The position numbers were made by a program, and so were the translations under genes. Under the pieces are notes generated by a model. That model searched no databases. It had not been told where the DNA came from and worked only from the letters and a program-made list of their open reading frames with translations. Positions 46,101 through 55,204 of a DNA stretch of 64,000 nucleotides are shown here, one piece after another. Each line of letters begins with the position of its first letter. Position 1 is the first letter of the stretch. Origin of the DNA: an uncultured Cytophagales bacterium (GTDB lineage Bacteria > Bacteroidota > Bacteroidia > Cytophagales > Cyclobacteriaceae); NCBI GenBank assembly GCA_913057175.1, contig CAJXNP010000002.1, positions 310,001 through 374,000 on the forward strand, read 5' to 3'.

Positions 46101-47726
46101 ATGCGTCAACTATTTTTTCTACTACTTATATTAATCTCAATCCAGACATTTGCTCAGGACTCCGTTGCTACTTACAAGGTTTCTATGATCGGACACTTGT
46201 CACAAAATGACCCAACACCTTTTTGGTTAGTACATGGTCGATACGGAATTATAGATCCAAATCAAAATGAATTGATCCTTGCTGGAGACGTAAATGTCCC
46301 ATTTTACTTTGGTAAAAAATGGAAGCTGGAAACCGGCCTTCAATTAGTAGGGAAAAGTGAAATTGATAATTCATTTCTCCAGGAGGTTTATCTGAATGTT
46401 CAATACGGAAGTCTCAAATTGATAGCTGGCAAGCAGGAATTAACCTTTACACAGTATTCTGAAGATCTAAGTTGTGGCTCATACTATCTAAGTAATAACG
46501 CCCGGCCAATCCCCAGAATAGGACTTGGGTTTTATGACTATACAGATGTTCCCTTTACCAACGGATATCTGCAGATCAAGGGATTTTTGAACCAGGGGAT
46601 TCTGGATGACGATAGGGGACCCAGCGGAACAGACAGACCCCTGTTCCACGAAAAGATTGCCTACATACGAACCAATAAACTAGTGATTAATCCGCACATT
46701 GGAATCAATCACTCAGCTCTATTTGGAGGCACTCGCCCGGATGGAACAAAAATACCGGTTGATTATTGGGCTGTCTTCTTTGGGAAAAGCTCAGATGAAG
46801 TAGGTGACGCATTTCCCGGAGAGGGCACGAATGTAGCCGGAGCCCATCTTGGTTTATTTGATGTAGGGTTTAATTTTGATATCAAAAACATCCATGTACA
46901 AACTTATTACCAGAAACCATTCAGTGATGGGTCGGGTTTCTGGCAGTTTTTCGAGCGAAACCATGACCATTTATTTGGTATTGTTGCTAATGTCCAAGAC
47001 GGATTCTTCGTAGAAGAATTTGCATATGAAAATATGAGTACACAATGGCAAAGTGGGCCGGGAAGTATAGATCCCTATGTAAATGGGCAGGCTTATGTTA
47101 TTGGTGAAATAGATGATTATGATCAATTCCTATATGATAATTTTGGAATTGAAACTGAAGGAACAACTGAAGATGAATTCGTTCGATTCCTGGAGCGAGC
47201 TGTAGATTATGGCTTTCCTTTTGGTGGGCGGGATAACTATTACAATAATGGGTTGTATTATCGTGGTTGGTCTTATTGGGGCCAAAGTCTGGGAACACCT
47301 CTTTTTCTAAGCGAAGATCGTGTATGGCAGTTTAACCCTGATTTTGATGGAACATGGGATAAATACTTCGTCAACAACAGGATAAAATCTCATCATTTTG
47401 GTGTGAAAGGAAATATCACAAAGGATTTGTCATACAAGATTAAGTATACCTATACCCGAAACTATGGCACTTATTTTGGTCTGAACAAAGGTGCCTACAT
47501 TTGGGATAGTGCCGATCCATATAGCACATACGACTATTACTTCCAGGAAAAACTTTCCCAACACTACCTGTTAATCGAACCCACCTATCAACACCCTAAA
47601 ATCACCAATCTTTCTTTCAGCTTATCAATAGGCGCTGATTATGGAGATATGTATAATAGCTTTGGAGTATTGGTAGGAGCCTATTACTCCGGTGATTTTC
47701 AATTATTCAAAACCCAAAACAAATAA
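46101..47726 (+). CDS. wzi: Capsule assembly protein Wzi
   Basis: 541 residues. Signal peptide ends at TFAQ (19). The start of the mature part, HLSQNDPTPFWLVHGRYGI, and the many aromatic strand pairs, for example YIRTNKLVINPHIG and DIKNIHVQTYYQKPFSD, fit the outer-membrane barrel lectin Wzi that anchors capsular polymer to the cell surface. Slightly longer than the E. coli protein. Its end overlaps the convergent cysQ by 20 bp. It suggests the product is retained at the surface as a capsule, at least in part. Confidence 0.82.
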   Translation: MRQLFFLLLILISIQTFAQDSVATYKVSMIGHLSQNDPTPFWLVHGRYGIIDPNQNELILAGDVNVPFYFGKKWKLETGLQLVGKSEIDNSFLQEVYLNVQYGSLKLIAGKQELTFTQYSEDLSCGSYYLSNNARPIPRIGLGFYDYTDVPFTNGYLQIKGFLNQGILDDDRGPSGTDRPLFHEKIAYIRTNKLVINPHIGINHSALFGGTRPDGTKIPVDYWAVFFGKSSDEVGDAFPGEGTNVAGAHLGLFDVGFNFDIKNIHVQTYYQKPFSDGSGFWQFFERNHDHLFGIVANVQDGFFVEEFAYENMSTQWQSGPGSIDPYVNGQAYVIGEIDDYDQFLYDNFGIETEGTTEDEFVRFLERAVDYGFPFGGRDNYYNNGLYYRGWSYWGQSLGTPLFLSEDRVWQFNPDFDGTWDKYFVNNRIKSHHFGVKGNITKDLSYKIKYTYTRNYGTYFGLNKGAYIWDSADPYSTYDYYFQEKLSQHYLLIEPTYQHPKITNLSFSLSIGADYGDMYNSFGVLVGAYYSGDFQLFKTQNK

Positions 47727-48474
47727 ACGACTTGTTCAATAAGTCTTCTCTATTATAAAAGAAACGCTTTTGATCTTCCATTCTCAGCACTTTTCCACCT
47801 GCTGCTTCTAATACTGCCTGGCCTGCTGCTGTGTCCCACTCCATCGTTGGCCCATGACGGTAATACAGATCTGCTTTCCCTTCTGCTACCATACAAAATT
47901 TGAGTGAGCTACCAACGGAAATACTATCAGTGATACCATATTTTTCCATGATTTCCGATTCTTCATCACTAGCGTGTGATCGGCTTTGCACAGCTATCCT
48001 ATTTTCACTTTTATTATTTACTTCCAGTGTAGTTGGTTCATCCTCACCAACCTGTTTAAAAGCTTCATTCAATAGTGAATTTCCAAAATAGTAGATGTCT
48101 GTAGCCGGAGCATAGATCACGCCCATAATTGGAAACCCTCCTTTTATTAAAGCAATATTGACAGTGAATTCACCATTTCTCTTAATAAATTCCTTCGTTC
48201 CATCCAGTGGGTCTACCAGCCAGAACATCCTCCAGTTTTTTCTCTCTTCATACCCTATATCTCTACCCTCTTCAGAAAGAATGGGTATTTCCGGATAGGA
48301 CTTCTTTAGTTCTCGTTCAATGATTTTATTGGATGCCTGGTCTGCCAATGTCAAAGGTGAATCATCCGATTTAAAATCAACGACGTTAAATTTCTTCTCA
48401 TCATTGTAGATCTTCAAGATTTCATCTCCAGCTTCTTTTGCTATTTGTAATATCTGCTTAATATCGATTTCCAT
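47707..48474 (-). CDS. cysQ: 3'(2'),5'-bisphosphate nucleotidase CysQ
   Basis: 255 residues of the inositol-phosphatase fold: DDSPLTLADQASN, ILSEEGRDIG and the metal motif WLVDPLDGTKEFIKRNGEF, with MEWDTAAGQAVLEAAGG near the end. It removes the 3' phosphate from PAP, the by-product of PAPS-using enzymes, in the cytoplasm. It is divergent from cysC-D-N, which makes APS and PAPS, so the two units form one functional cluster. Confidence 0.92.
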   Translation of the reverse strand: MEIDIKQILQIAKEAGDEILKIYNDEKKFNVVDFKSDDSPLTLADQASNKIIERELKKSYPEIPILSEEGRDIGYEERKNWRMFWLVDPLDGTKEFIKRNGEFTVNIALIKGGFPIMGVIYAPATDIYYFGNSLLNEAFKQVGEDEPTTLEVNNKSENRIAVQSRSHASDEESEIMEKYGITDSISVGSSLKFCMVAEGKADLYYRHGPTMEWDTAAGQAVLEAAGGKVLRMEDQKRFFYNREDLLNKSFICFGF

Positions 48475-48565
48475 TGAATTATACGTTTTACTTCAAAATG
48501 CAATTGTAAGGGGTTGACTTATTAAAATAAAATATTAATACTATTTTTGCCGAAAATAATTTTAA

Positions 48566-49159
48566 GTGGAGCATATATATCCCATTTTTGATACGATCCT
48601 TTCTACCAATCAAAAGGAAAAATTGTTGAAGCAACATTCAATGGTAATTTGGATGATTGGTTTATCCGGTTCGGGTAAAAGTACGCTTGCAAGAGCATTA
48701 GAGAACACTTTGCATGAAAAAGGTTATCTAACTCAGTTATTAGATGGTGACAACTTGCGGACTGGAATCAACAATAACCTTGGCTTTTCAGAAGAAGGTC
48801 GCATTGAAAACATTCGCCGGGCGGCCGAAGTTTCAAAATTATTCGCAAATTGCGGTGTCATTACAATTTGCTCCCTTATAAGCCCAACACATTCAATTCA
48901 GGAAATGGCACGGAATATTATCGGTGAGAAATATTCAGAAATTTTCATCAATTGTCCGTTGGAAGTTTGTGAGCAAAGGGATGTTAAAGGATTATACAAA
49001 AAAGCCAGGAATGGTGAAATAAAAGATTTTACGGGAATAGACTCCCCTTTTGAAGAACCTAAAAACCCGGATTTAATACTTAGAACACATATTGATAGCA
49101 TTGAGGAGTGTCACAATCAACTAGTGGATTACGTATTAAGAAAAACCGAATTTAAATAA
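48566..49159 (+). CDS. cysC: Adenylylsulfate kinase CysC
   Basis: 197 residues from GTG 48566. Walker A GLSGSGKST, the APS-binding LLDGDNLRTGINNNLGFSEE and RRAAEVSKLFANCG, and the lid-type KGLYKKARNGEIKDFTGID are all present. It phosphorylates APS to PAPS. About 28 N-terminal residues precede the core; their start codon choice is supported by lack of an alternative before VIWMIG. A TATTTTTG at 48542-48549 may be its -7 element, with a 25-nt rather than 17-23-nt spacer to TTG. cysD follows after 3 bp. Confidence 0.93.
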   Translation: MEHIYPIFDTILSTNQKEKLLKQHSMVIWMIGLSGSGKSTLARALENTLHEKGYLTQLLDGDNLRTGINNNLGFSEEGRIENIRRAAEVSKLFANCGVITICSLISPTHSIQEMARNIIGEKYSEIFINCPLEVCEQRDVKGLYKKARNGEIKDFTGIDSPFEEPKNPDLILRTHIDSIEECHNQLVDYVLRKTEFK

Positions 49160-49162
49160 TCT

Positions 49163-50065
49163 ATGCATTATAACTTATCACATTTAGATCAGCTGGAAAG
49201 TGAGGCGATCTTTATCATGAGAGAAGTAGCTTCACAATTCCAAAAACCGGTATTACTTTTTTCGGGAGGAAAAGACTCGATTGTTATGGTTCATTTAGCC
49301 AGGAAGGCTTTCTGGCCAGCGAAAATACCTTTTCCCCTGATGCATATAGACACCGGTCACAATTTTGACGAGACGATTAAATTCCGGGACGATCTCGTAA
49401 AAGAAACTGGAGCAGAACTCATTGTTGCTTCTGTGCAGGAATCAATTGACAAAGGAAGAGTTGTAGAAGAAAAAGGACCTAATGCGAGTAGAAATGCTTT
49501 GCAAACCGTGACCTTACTCGATGCAATTGAGGAACATCAGTTTGATGCTGCTTTTGGTGGTGGCCGGAGAGATGAGGAAAAAGCCCGGGCAAAGGAAAGG
49601 TTTTTCTCCCACCGCGATGAGTTTGGGCAGTGGGATCCAAAAAATCAGCGCCCTGAACTATGGAACCTCTTCAATGGAATGAAGCAAATTGGTGAACATT
49701 TCCGGGTTTTCCCTTTAAGCAATTGGACGGAAATGGATGTTTGGCAATATATTGCAAAAGAAAATATTCCCATTCCAAACATTTATTATTCGCACAAAAG
49801 AAAAGTGGTGGAAAGAAACGGGATGTTATTAGCCGTTTCACCTTATATCACCATAAAAGACACTGAAAAAGTTGAAGAGAGAATCGTAAGATGTCGAACT
49901 GTAGGTGATATGACTTGTACAGGGGTTGTGGAATCACCGGCGGCAGTCATTGAAGATATTATCCAGGAAGTTGCCGCAGCGAGAGTCACTGAACGCGGAG
50001 GAAGAGCTGACGACAAACGCTCCGAAACTGCCATGGAAGATCGCAAGAGACAAGGTTATTTTTAA
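49163..50065 (+). CDS. cysD: Sulfate adenylyltransferase small subunit CysD
   Basis: 300 residues of the PP-loop family: LLFSGGKDSIVMVHLARKAF (the PP-loop), HIDTGHNFDETIKFRD, FGGGRRDEEKARAKER and the C-terminal RGGRADD...MEDRKRQGYF. With CysN it forms APS from sulfate and ATP. Length is normal for the family. It is in one operon between cysC and cysN. Confidence 0.96.
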   Translation: MHYNLSHLDQLESEAIFIMREVASQFQKPVLLFSGGKDSIVMVHLARKAFWPAKIPFPLMHIDTGHNFDETIKFRDDLVKETGAELIVASVQESIDKGRVVEEKGPNASRNALQTVTLLDAIEEHQFDAAFGGGRRDEEKARAKERFFSHRDEFGQWDPKNQRPELWNLFNGMKQIGEHFRVFPLSNWTEMDVWQYIAKENIPIPNIYYSHKRKVVERNGMLLAVSPYITIKDTEKVEERIVRCRTVGDMTCTGVVESPAAVIEDIIQEVAAARVTERGGRADDKRSETAMEDRKRQGYF

Positions 50066-50094
50066 TTCTCCAAACAACATAAAATTTTTATATA

Positions 50095-51372
50095 ATGTCA
50101 GAAACAGTATCCACAGAACAATATTTAAACATGGACTTGCTCAGGTTCACCACTGCTGGTTCAGTAGATGATGGGAAGAGCACCTTAATTGGTCGATTAC
50201 TTTATGATAGCAAATCGATCTTCGAGGATCAGATGAATGCGGTAGAAGAAGCAAGCAGAAATATGGGCGATCACACTGTCAATCTTGCTTTATTGACAGA
50301 TGGTTTGAAAGCCGAAAGGGAACAGGGAATTACAATTGATGTTGCCTACCGCTATTTCGCTACCCCAAAAAGAAAATTTATAATTGCTGACACTCCTGGT
50401 CATATCCAGTACACCCGAAACATGGTGACAGGCGCTTCTACAGCAAACCTTGCTATTATTCTTGTTGATGCAAGACATGGTGTTGTTGAGCAAACCTGCA
50501 GGCATGCTTTTATAGCTTCTTTATTACAAATAAAACACCTGGTTCTCTGCGTAAATAAAATGGACCTGGTTGATTACTCCGAAGAAGCCTACAATAAGAT
50601 CAAGGAAAAATTTGATGATTTTAGCTCGAAACTCGAAATACAGGATATCCACTATATCCCAATTTCAGCATTGAAAGGTGATAATGTCGTTGAGAAATCC
50701 GAAAATACACCATGGTATAATGGCTCAACACTGCTTTATACGCTAGAAAACGTTCATATTGCCAGTGACTATAATTTTGTTGATTGCCGTTTGCCTGTAC
50801 AAAGAGTAATCAGACCGCAGTCAGATAAATTTCACGATTTCAGAGGATATGCGGGAAGAGTGGAAGGAGGAATCTTTAAGCCAGGTGATGATGTTTTAGC
50901 GCTTCCGTCCGGTTTCACAACAAAAATTAAATCCATCGAAACATATGATCAAAAGCTCGACGAAGCTTTTCCTCCTATGTCCGTTTGTATGACTTTGGAA
51001 GATGAGATAGACATCAGCCGAGGAGATATGATCGTTAAGCCAAATAATCAACCGGAAATCGGTCAGGATATCGATATGATGGTTTGTTGGCTAAATGACA
51101 AAAAGCTGATCCCAGGTAAAAAATATGCGTTCAAGCATACAACCAAAGAAGGAAGGTGTGTGGTGAAGGAAATTCTTTATAAGGTAAACATTAATACCCT
51201 TCATAAAATCGAAGGGGAAACGGAAATGGGGCTGAACGAAATCGGTCGAATAAAAATCCGAACTACAACTCCATTGTTTTTTGACAGTTACAAAAAGAAC
51301 AGATCAACGGGAAGCATAATCCTTATCGAAGAAGGCACAAACGAAACCGTTGGTGCCGGAATGATCATCTAG
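50095..51372 (+). CDS. cysN: Sulfate adenylyltransferase GTPase subunit CysN
   Basis: 425 residues, translation-factor-type GTPase: G1 GSVDDGKST, switch-II DTPGHIQYTRNM, NKMD and the beta-barrel domains that follow (EGGIFKPGDDVLALPSG). It drives APS formation by CysD through GTP hydrolysis. There is no fused CysC domain, consistent with the separate cysC. It starts 29 bp after cysD. Confidence 0.95.
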   Translation: MSETVSTEQYLNMDLLRFTTAGSVDDGKSTLIGRLLYDSKSIFEDQMNAVEEASRNMGDHTVNLALLTDGLKAEREQGITIDVAYRYFATPKRKFIIADTPGHIQYTRNMVTGASTANLAIILVDARHGVVEQTCRHAFIASLLQIKHLVLCVNKMDLVDYSEEAYNKIKEKFDDFSSKLEIQDIHYIPISALKGDNVVEKSENTPWYNGSTLLYTLENVHIASDYNFVDCRLPVQRVIRPQSDKFHDFRGYAGRVEGGIFKPGDDVLALPSGFTTKIKSIETYDQKLDEAFPPMSVCMTLEDEIDISRGDMIVKPNNQPEIGQDIDMMVCWLNDKKLIPGKKYAFKHTTKEGRCVVKEILYKVNINTLHKIEGETEMGLNEIGRIKIRTTTPLFFDSYKKNRSTGSIILIEEGTNETVGAGMII

Positions 51373-51401
51373 TGTGGTGATTGGTAAATTAGTTTACTAA
51401 C

Positions 51402-52430
51402 ATGAAGGAAAAAGTTGAAGCGTTAAAAAATGAGATCCTGGCTTTTAGTGCCACAAACCAGAATGAACTTGAACAATTCAGGCTCAGGTTTATCAGCAGG
51501 AAAAGCGTTGTAGGTGAATTATTTAATGAAATGAAGAATGTCGCACCGGAAGAGCGGAAATCTTTTGGTCAGGTTCTTAATGAATTAAAAAATACTGCCC
51601 AGGATAAGTTCAAGGAATTAATCGCTTCATTGGAAAAAGGCGATAATGGGTTTGACGAAAACGTCATTGATCCCACACTTCCTCCTTCCGATGATAAATT
51701 GGGAAGTATTCATCCACTTACCATTACCAAAGCCCGAATTGTAGAAATCTTTAAACGCATCGGTTTTAATGTTTCAGAAGGACCTGAAATTGAAGATGAT
51801 TGGCATAACTTTTCTGCTTTGAACTTCCCCGAAAATCATCCGGCTCGCGAAATGCAGGACACTTTCTTCATAGAAAAAGATCCTGACATCGCACTTCGAA
51901 CACACACTTCTTCTGTCCAGGTAAGGGTCATGGAAAATGGAAAACCTCCTATCCGTACGCTATCTCCGGGACGCGTTTTTCGAAATGAAGCTATCTCTGC
52001 AAGGGCACACTGTGTTTTTCACCAGGTTGAAGGATTATATATAGATAAAAATGTAAGCTTCAAAAACCTCAAAGAAACTCTGCTATATTTCTCAAGGGAA
52101 TTTTTTGGTAAGGATACCAAGATCCGTCTGAGGCCATCCTTCTTCCCCTTCACAGAGCCCAGCGCAGAGCTGGACATTTCTTGTTTCCTATGCAACCAGA
52201 AAGGCTGTAACATCTGTAAATACACCGGCTGGGTAGAAATTGGTGGTTGTGGCATGGTTGATCCTAACGTGTTAGAGAATTGTAAGATTGATCCTGAAGA
52301 ATATACCGGGTTTGCTTTTGGAATGGGGATCGAAAGAATTGCCATGCTGAAATACCAGATTAATGACCTGCGCTTATTTACTGAAAATGATATTCGATTT
52401 TTAAAGCAATTCCGATCGGTTAACTGGTAA
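51402..52430 (+). CDS. pheS: Phenylalanine-tRNA ligase alpha subunit
   Basis: 342 residues: N-terminal coiled coil, then class II motifs including HPLTITKARIVEIFKRIGF, SEGPEIEDDWHNFSALNFP, motif 2 around GRVFRNEAISARAHCVFHQVEG and motif 3 GFAFGMGIERIAMLKY. It charges tRNA-Phe with PheT, which is not in this window. It is probably unrelated to the cys operon 29 bp upstream apart from possible read-through. Confidence 0.96.
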   Translation: MKEKVEALKNEILAFSATNQNELEQFRLRFISRKSVVGELFNEMKNVAPEERKSFGQVLNELKNTAQDKFKELIASLEKGDNGFDENVIDPTLPPSDDKLGSIHPLTITKARIVEIFKRIGFNVSEGPEIEDDWHNFSALNFPENHPAREMQDTFFIEKDPDIALRTHTSSVQVRVMENGKPPIRTLSPGRVFRNEAISARAHCVFHQVEGLYIDKNVSFKNLKETLLYFSREFFGKDTKIRLRPSFFPFTEPSAELDISCFLCNQKGCNICKYTGWVEIGGCGMVDPNVLENCKIDPEEYTGFAFGMGIERIAMLKYQINDLRLFTENDIRFLKQFRSVNW

Positions 52431-52460
52431 TTTTACTGAACTTTTTACGTTCAGATTGAA

Positions 52461-52889
52461 ATGAAAAAACTATTATTCCTTTTCGTATTTCCATTACTAT
52501 TCTTTTCCTCTTGCGAGGAAGACGGCAACAATGCGACACAAATACCTTTCAGACCGGTTTATTTGGAAATTGATCTGAACAGTGTCATTAACAAAGAACT
52601 TTGGAATATTAACGGGCATAAATCGTTTCCCAACAATGGTTATAAAGGAATCATCGTCCACAAGGAAAGCAACAATGTGTTTCGTGCATTCGAACAGGCC
52701 TGTTCTTTCGATCCATTGGAAGAATGTGCAAAAGTTGTGATTGACGACTCTAACCTTTTTATGATCGATAAATGCTGCAATTCATCCTTTGACTTTACAG
52801 GTATGCCTATGGGAGGACCTGCTTTCAGAAATTTATTGGAATATAATACCCGGATTGAAGGGAATTTATTAATAGTAGAAAATTACTAA
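52461..52889 (+). CDS. Small lipoprotein with degenerate Rieske-like fold
   Basis: 142 residues. Lipobox FSSC with Cys near residue 18 and a Glu-Glu-Asp after it. The rest, beginning YKGIIVHKESNNVFRAFEQAC, then CAKVVIDDSNLFMI, CCNSSFDFTGMPMGGPA and LLEYNTRIEGNLLIV, follows the Rieske ferredoxin strand order, but the C-x-H and C-x-x-H ligand pairs read CSF and CCNS. A 2Fe-2S centre with histidines is therefore not possible. Family is inferred from pattern alone. The stop overlaps moxR by 4 bp. Confidence 0.6.
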   Translation: MKKLLFLFVFPLLFFSSCEEDGNNATQIPFRPVYLEIDLNSVINKELWNINGHKSFPNNGYKGIIVHKESNNVFRAFEQACSFDPLEECAKVVIDDSNLFMIDKCCNSSFDFTGMPMGGPAFRNLLEYNTRIEGNLLIVENY

Positions 52890-53854
52890 AGAATTTGATT
52901 AATGATCTGATCAACTGTAACCTCCTCGGCTTCTGCCTTAAAATTTCTCAATATCCTGTGTCTCAATGTTGGCTTTGCCACAAATTTAACATCCTCGATA
53001 TCCGGGGAATATTTTCCGTTGAGCAAAGCATTACATTTGGAAGCGGTTATGAGATATTGTGAAGCTCTTGGGCCAGCACCCCATTCTAAATAATTATTAG
53101 TTACATCTGCTGCTAATGAAGTATTGGGCCTTGTTTTCTGTACAAGATTTACGGCATATTCAATCACATTATCTGCAACCGGAACTTTTTTTACCAGGCT
53201 CTGAAATTCGAGTATTTCTTCTTTTTCCATCACCTTGGAAATCTTAACGGAATTTGACCCCGTAGTACTTTTTACAATGTCAATTTCCTGATTAAACGTT
53301 GGATAATCCAAAACAATATTAAACATAAATCTGTCTAGCTGAGCTTCAGGTAATGGATAGGTTCCTTCCTGTTCAATTGGGTTCTGTGTAGCAAGCACAA
53401 AAAACGGACGATCCAATAGATGATGCTCTCCGGCAATCGTCACAGAGAATTCCTGCATACTTTCCAAAAGCGCTGCCTGCGTTTTTGGGGGAGTACGGTT
53501 AATTTCGTCTGCCAGAATAATATTGGCAAAAATGGGTCCTTTGATAAACTTAAAATTCCTTTCCGAATCAAGTGTCTCTGCTCCCAAAATGTCGGACGGC
53601 ATCAGGTCCGGAGTAAATTGAATTCTGTTGAATGAAAGGTTTAAAGCTTCGGAAATGGTTTTGATAAGCAAAGTTTTTGCAAGTCCCGGAACTCCAACCA
53701 ATAAGCTATGACCTTGACAAAAAATGGACGTAAGTACCGATTTCACCACTTCATCCTGGCCTATGATAACCTTTGAGATTTCTTTCGTCAGGTTTGCATA
53801 GGCAGCATGAAACTTGTCCGCCATATCAACATCATTCTTTACTTTTTCCATCAT
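52886..53854 (-). CDS. MoxR-family AAA ATPase
   Basis: 322 residues: Walker A GVPGLAKT, Walker B NIILADEINRTPPKTQAAL, sensor-1-like FVLATQNPIEQEGTYPLPEAQ and ARPxxS-type GPRASQYLITASKCNALL. MoxR ATPases act as chaperones for metal-cofactor insertion or with VWA-domain proteins, which usually follow in the operon; here no VWA gene is in the window. Its ATG abuts the stop of the SurA-like gene, so it belongs to the operon of folding factors. Confidence 0.9.
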   Translation of the reverse strand: MMEKVKNDVDMADKFHAAYANLTKEISKVIIGQDEVVKSVLTSIFCQGHSLLVGVPGLAKTLLIKTISEALNLSFNRIQFTPDLMPSDILGAETLDSERNFKFIKGPIFANIILADEINRTPPKTQAALLESMQEFSVTIAGEHHLLDRPFFVLATQNPIEQEGTYPLPEAQLDRFMFNIVLDYPTFNQEIDIVKSTTGSNSVKISKVMEKEEILEFQSLVKKVPVADNVIEYAVNLVQKTRPNTSLAADVTNNYLEWGAGPRASQYLITASKCNALLNGKYSPDIEDVKFVAKPTLRHRILRNFKAEAEEVTVDQIINQIL

Positions 53855-55204
53855 CTATTCTAATATATTACAGTTTTTGTATTCATCGTCGACCTCAATA
53901 TAAACATCATTTCTTGCTTCCTTAAACCATTCGCTCATGATTTTTCCCTGCTTTGCATTTTTCGCAGCGATCTGTATCTTTTGATAATCATCTTTCAAAT
54001 TAGCCTGGTGTGGGCTGTATTTTTCCTTAAAATATACAATTCGCATGGCATCCTTCCCATCAGCCATCTTGAATTTCATAGGAGGTGTAATGGTACCGAC
54101 CTGCATGGTATCCAGAATGAAAAACAATCCCGGATCAATTTCTGAAGTCGGGACATGGTTTGAACCGGTAGATCCGATAATGTACCCACCACTTCCGGCT
54201 GTTTGTTTATCGTCAGAAAATTCTTTGGCAGCCAGCTCAAATCTCATGGTATCATGCTGGATAAGGTTTTTAATACTATCCAGAAAGTGCCCCGACTTTT
54301 CAAAATCCTCATCCATGAATTTATGTTGAATCAATATATGTCTGGAATTATATTCATTCCCTCGCCGGTCAACTGCCTGGATAATATGAACACCAAATTC
54401 TGTTTCAACCGGCTCGGAAACTTCTCCCGGCTTCAGCTTCATCGCAACTGCTTCAAACTCCGGGACCATTTGTCCCCTCTTTACCCAACCTAAATTTCCA
54501 CCATACCTCGCCGAAGGCCCTTCAGAATAGATTCTGGCTAATTCTTCAAAATCCTCGCCATTTAATACTCTTTCCCTTAAATCATAAAGAAACTTTTCGG
54601 CCCGGTCCCTTGCTTCCTTGTTCACATCTGGCTTTTTTACAATTTGCCCTACTACTACTTCTGTCGAAAAGTATGGCAAACTATCCTTCGGAATGTTCTT
54701 AAAAAAGGTTTTTACTTCATCCGGCGTGATAGTGATGTCGCTGACAATTGTTCTCTGAACTTCCTGTATCACCAACTGTTCCCGAACCTGGTCTCGAACT
54801 TCATCTCTGAACTCCTCGATGGTTTTACCATAATATTCCTCCACGGCCGCTTCATCACCACCTACTTGTGCCAGGATCTGGTTCATCCTCATATCAAGGT
54901 CAAGCTCAACCTGCTCGTCGGTGACAACAATTGAGTCAATTTCTGCTTTTGCTGCCATCACCTTGTTTAAAACCATTCCTTCGAGTACCTCGCACCTGGT
55001 TTCATTTCCTGCATTTCTACCTCCTGAAATGACATTTAGATAAGATCTTTCCAGTTCAGATTTAAGAATAATAAAATCATCAACTTTTACAATGATCTTA
55101 TCGACGACCGTTCCATAATCTTTGGGTTGACCGTCTTCACCCTGTTGAGCAAATGCGCTTAAACTGAATGCTAACAACACAAATGTTAATGCAAGCCTAT
55201 TCAT
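53855..55204 (-). CDS. surA: SurA-like periplasmic peptidyl-prolyl isomerase
   Basis: 449 residues from ATG 55202-55204 (an upstream ATG in frame at 55261 lies inside the next gene). Signal peptide ends at SAFAQ, a SurA N-domain (about 30-170), then a parvulin domain (EVVVGQIVKKPDVNKEARDR ... FAxIYSEGPSARYGGNLGW) and a second, partial PPIase-like region with HILIQHKFMDEDF. It guides outer-membrane proteins to BamA. It follows the smaller SurA-like lipoprotein gene, overlapping it by 8 bp. Confidence 0.88.
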   Translation of the reverse strand: MNRLALTFVLLAFSLSAFAQQGEDGQPKDYGTVVDKIIVKVDDFIILKSELERSYLNVISGGRNAGNETRCEVLEGMVLNKVMAAKAEIDSIVVTDEQVELDLDMRMNQILAQVGGDEAAVEEYYGKTIEEFRDEVRDQVREQLVIQEVQRTIVSDITITPDEVKTFFKNIPKDSLPYFSTEVVVGQIVKKPDVNKEARDRAEKFLYDLRERVLNGEDFEELARIYSEGPSARYGGNLGWVKRGQMVPEFEAVAMKLKPGEVSEPVETEFGVHIIQAVDRRGNEYNSRHILIQHKFMDEDFEKSGHFLDSIKNLIQHDTMRFELAAKEFSDDKQTAGSGGYIIGSTGSNHVPTSEIDPGLFFILDTMQVGTITPPMKFKMADGKDAMRIVYFKEKYSPHQANLKDDYQKIQIAAKNAKQGKIMSEWFKEARNDVYIEVDDEYKNCNILE

